Assembly (NCBI GenBank): GCA_036971475.1
Contig: JBAIZL010000007.1
Span: forward strand, 34,280,502 to 34,344,501
Direction of reading: 5' to 3'
Length of the DNA stretch: 64,000 bases
Origin: Prosapia bicincta
Lineage: Eukaryota > Arthropoda > Insecta > Hemiptera > Cercopidae
The notes below the pieces were generated by a model, which was not told the DNA's origin, ran no database searches, and saw only the letters and a list, made by a program, of their open reading frames with translations. Positions 62,080-64,000 of the stretch are shown in pieces. Within the stretch, counting starts at the first letter, position 1. Every line of letters begins with the position of its first letter. The translations under genes and the position numbers were made by a program.

Positions 62080-64000
62080 AGATTTTATTTTAATCGCTTA
62101 AAAGAAACTAAATACTATTTTGGATAAAATATTTATTTTTACTCTTAAGGCTTGGAGTATAAGTAAAGAATAGATTTGTTAAAATTGTTATTAAAATCAT
62201 TTTATCATAATATTAAAATTAAAAATAATCCTAATTAAAAGAAATATTGACCAGATTTGGGAAATCATTGAGAACTTGGGTAAAGTGTTTAGATCGTAAT
62301 TTATTTTCCAAGTCGCTTGTTTCATCAACCACAAAAAACTAAAAACGTCCTCAAATTTATTTCTAGAAAATTGTAAATTAAATTTGTCTCTTACTTATTA
62401 ATACTCATAGCTACAAATATTTAAAAATATAAACAAAACCAAAAACATTAAATAAATACTAGCAACACAAAAGTATGAAATACCTTGAGGTACTTACAAA
62501 AATCTATCTCCAGTTATAATTCCTAAAGCCCCAAGCAAACACGAAGAACAGAACTACCACATGGTAATGATAAAAACATCCAGCACATAAACCTATAACA
62601 AATTAACATTTGTTAATGTAATAGAACCAATTTAAAGTCTACAAAATCTTTTCTTATTGTTGAATCCTGTCAAATCAGTTACATACAGACTGTAAAGTTA
62701 AGACACACGGCTTTAAATTTAGATTTAAAAAGTTTAAGAAATAGGCTTAATCAGGTTTATTTTAAATAAAGTAAAATTAAAACATTGCCTATATAATGGA
62801 TTTAGAATTGACACATGCAGGAAATAACTGTTTAAGTAACACATATATAACATATTACAAGACTCATTATATGTAATGGCACATTTAAAATCACAAAGTC
62901 TATAAGATTAGTATTGGAAGCCTGTAGATAACTTGTAAGATCACTGTTAAGGACCATACTTGCATCCTTTGGCCTCTAAGCTGATTTTCTCTTGTTGATT
63001 CTTTATACCAAACACTTTAAAAACAAGTAACAAAAAAGTTTTAAAGTTGATTCCTTAAATTGACCTCAGGACCTAATAGCATGTTGTAAAGATGTCTAAA
63101 AAAAATTTTTTTTAATAAAGTTTTTTATTTAGTTAAATCCACTTGAACCACGTGACAGCCATGGACTAACTGATGGCGTTAAGACTGTGCACAATAAAAT
63201 TGTATAAACAAGACAACTCGACACTTCTGGAGATAAACCCTGTGCAAATTAAGTACAAAAAGAATAAAGCCTTAAGTTGAAATATTTAAAAATAAAAGGT
63301 TGCACACTCTAAATAACACAACTACTGAGGCTACACAATTTTTTTTGCAAATTCTACTTCAGCTGAATACCAGTTGGTGAGTAGTAGGTCGGGAAATAGG
63401 AAGAGATGTTCTACACAGGTAAAACTGTGAAACAATGGCAGTGCCAAAGTATCATTTTTAAACATCTCAACTCTTATGATATCACACAAACATTATAGGG
63501 TGGGGGTAATACTTTGTCTATTTAAGTCACCTTCAAATGAAATATCTAAAGAACAAGAGAACAAGTATTGAGTAAAAATAGTAACAAAACTAGGAATACA
63601 CCATTTTTTAGAGATAAGTAATCAAACAAAAATCAGTTATCAGGTCCTTCTGGCACTATAAAATAGGTAAAAGTTAATTTCCCACATGGTTTACAAATAC
63701 AAAACATTGTCTTTGGGTGTTTTATTATTCATAAGTATTTATTAGATAACTGAGTGAAAACTTTTAACTTACTTGCTAACACCCTTCGAAAGAGTGGTTT
63801 CATTGACAAAACCAACCCGCTACTATTTTATTATTACTTAATAGTGTTATGTGCATGAGGGTTGTTACTTAGTGATTGCTGATACTAAAGTGATGGGTTA
63901 AGAAATGAACAAATTAGAAACACGCCAAAACAAAAGTATACGTTTTTACAAAACATATCTGCTATTTATAATTTTTTCTAAAATATGTATAACGAAAATA
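62080..64000. other. No gene seen
   Basis: AT-rich sequence. One TCAGCAAGTAAG-family end (GTGAAAACTTTTAACTTACT) lies at 63750-63830. No ORF, RNA gene or exon with tail-like composition was found. Confidence 0.4.

Overview
The window looks like AT-rich insect nuclear DNA. It carries spliced genes with GT-AG introns, an insect-type chitinase, tRNA-derived SINEs, Penelope-like retroelements, pogo/Tigger, mariner and hAT elements, and abundant (TA)n and (CA)n microsatellites. There are no operons, ribosome binding sites or prokaryotic features. The heavy repeat load and long introns suggest a large-genome insect, perhaps hemipteran, but the order cannot be fixed from sequence alone.

One host gene dominates. 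Positions 19736-58831 on the plus strand hold 14 coding exons of a group VI chitinase (Cht6-like), about 1,818 visible residues. In order they encode a GH18 catalytic domain with intact active-site motifs (exons 1-7), a Pro/Thr-rich linker (exon 8), a six-cysteine CBM14 chitin-binding domain split over exons 9-10, an acidic segment, and a very long low-complexity Arg/Ser/Thr/Asn-rich tail (exons 11-14, the last 3.1 kb). The first coding exon, with the signal peptide, was not found. It may lie in the first 19.7 kb or outside the window. The 3' end is uncertain because a good splice donor sits four codons before the stop.

Positions 1-19735 hold no confident gene. They contain a TIR element, inverted-repeat retroelement ends, two copies of a tRNA-headed SINE, large microsatellites, a LINE-like 3' end, a Penelope endonuclease fragment, one orphan coding-like segment (17080-17270) and a 59-bp minisatellite of about 22 copies directly before the first visible chitinase exon. 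The introns hold a mariner relic, a broken Tigger transposase, three pogo-like MITEs, LINE remnants, an hAT-type MITE with an 8-bp target duplication, and many Penelope-derived pieces. Positions 58832-64000 show only repeats and no convincing exon.

The most unusual signal is a network of Penelope-like element (PLE) 3' ends, mostly arranged as head-to-head palindromes. Many carry a compact hammerhead-ribozyme-like motif: a CTGANGA box, one extra base, a 5-7 bp hairpin, GAAA, a tiny helix III, and flanks that can pair as helix I. One locus (47587-48915) is an intact GIY-YIG endonuclease ORF without reverse transcriptase, lying between nearly identical inverted arms of about 350 bp. Another (44581-44795) is a tandem array of degenerate motif units.
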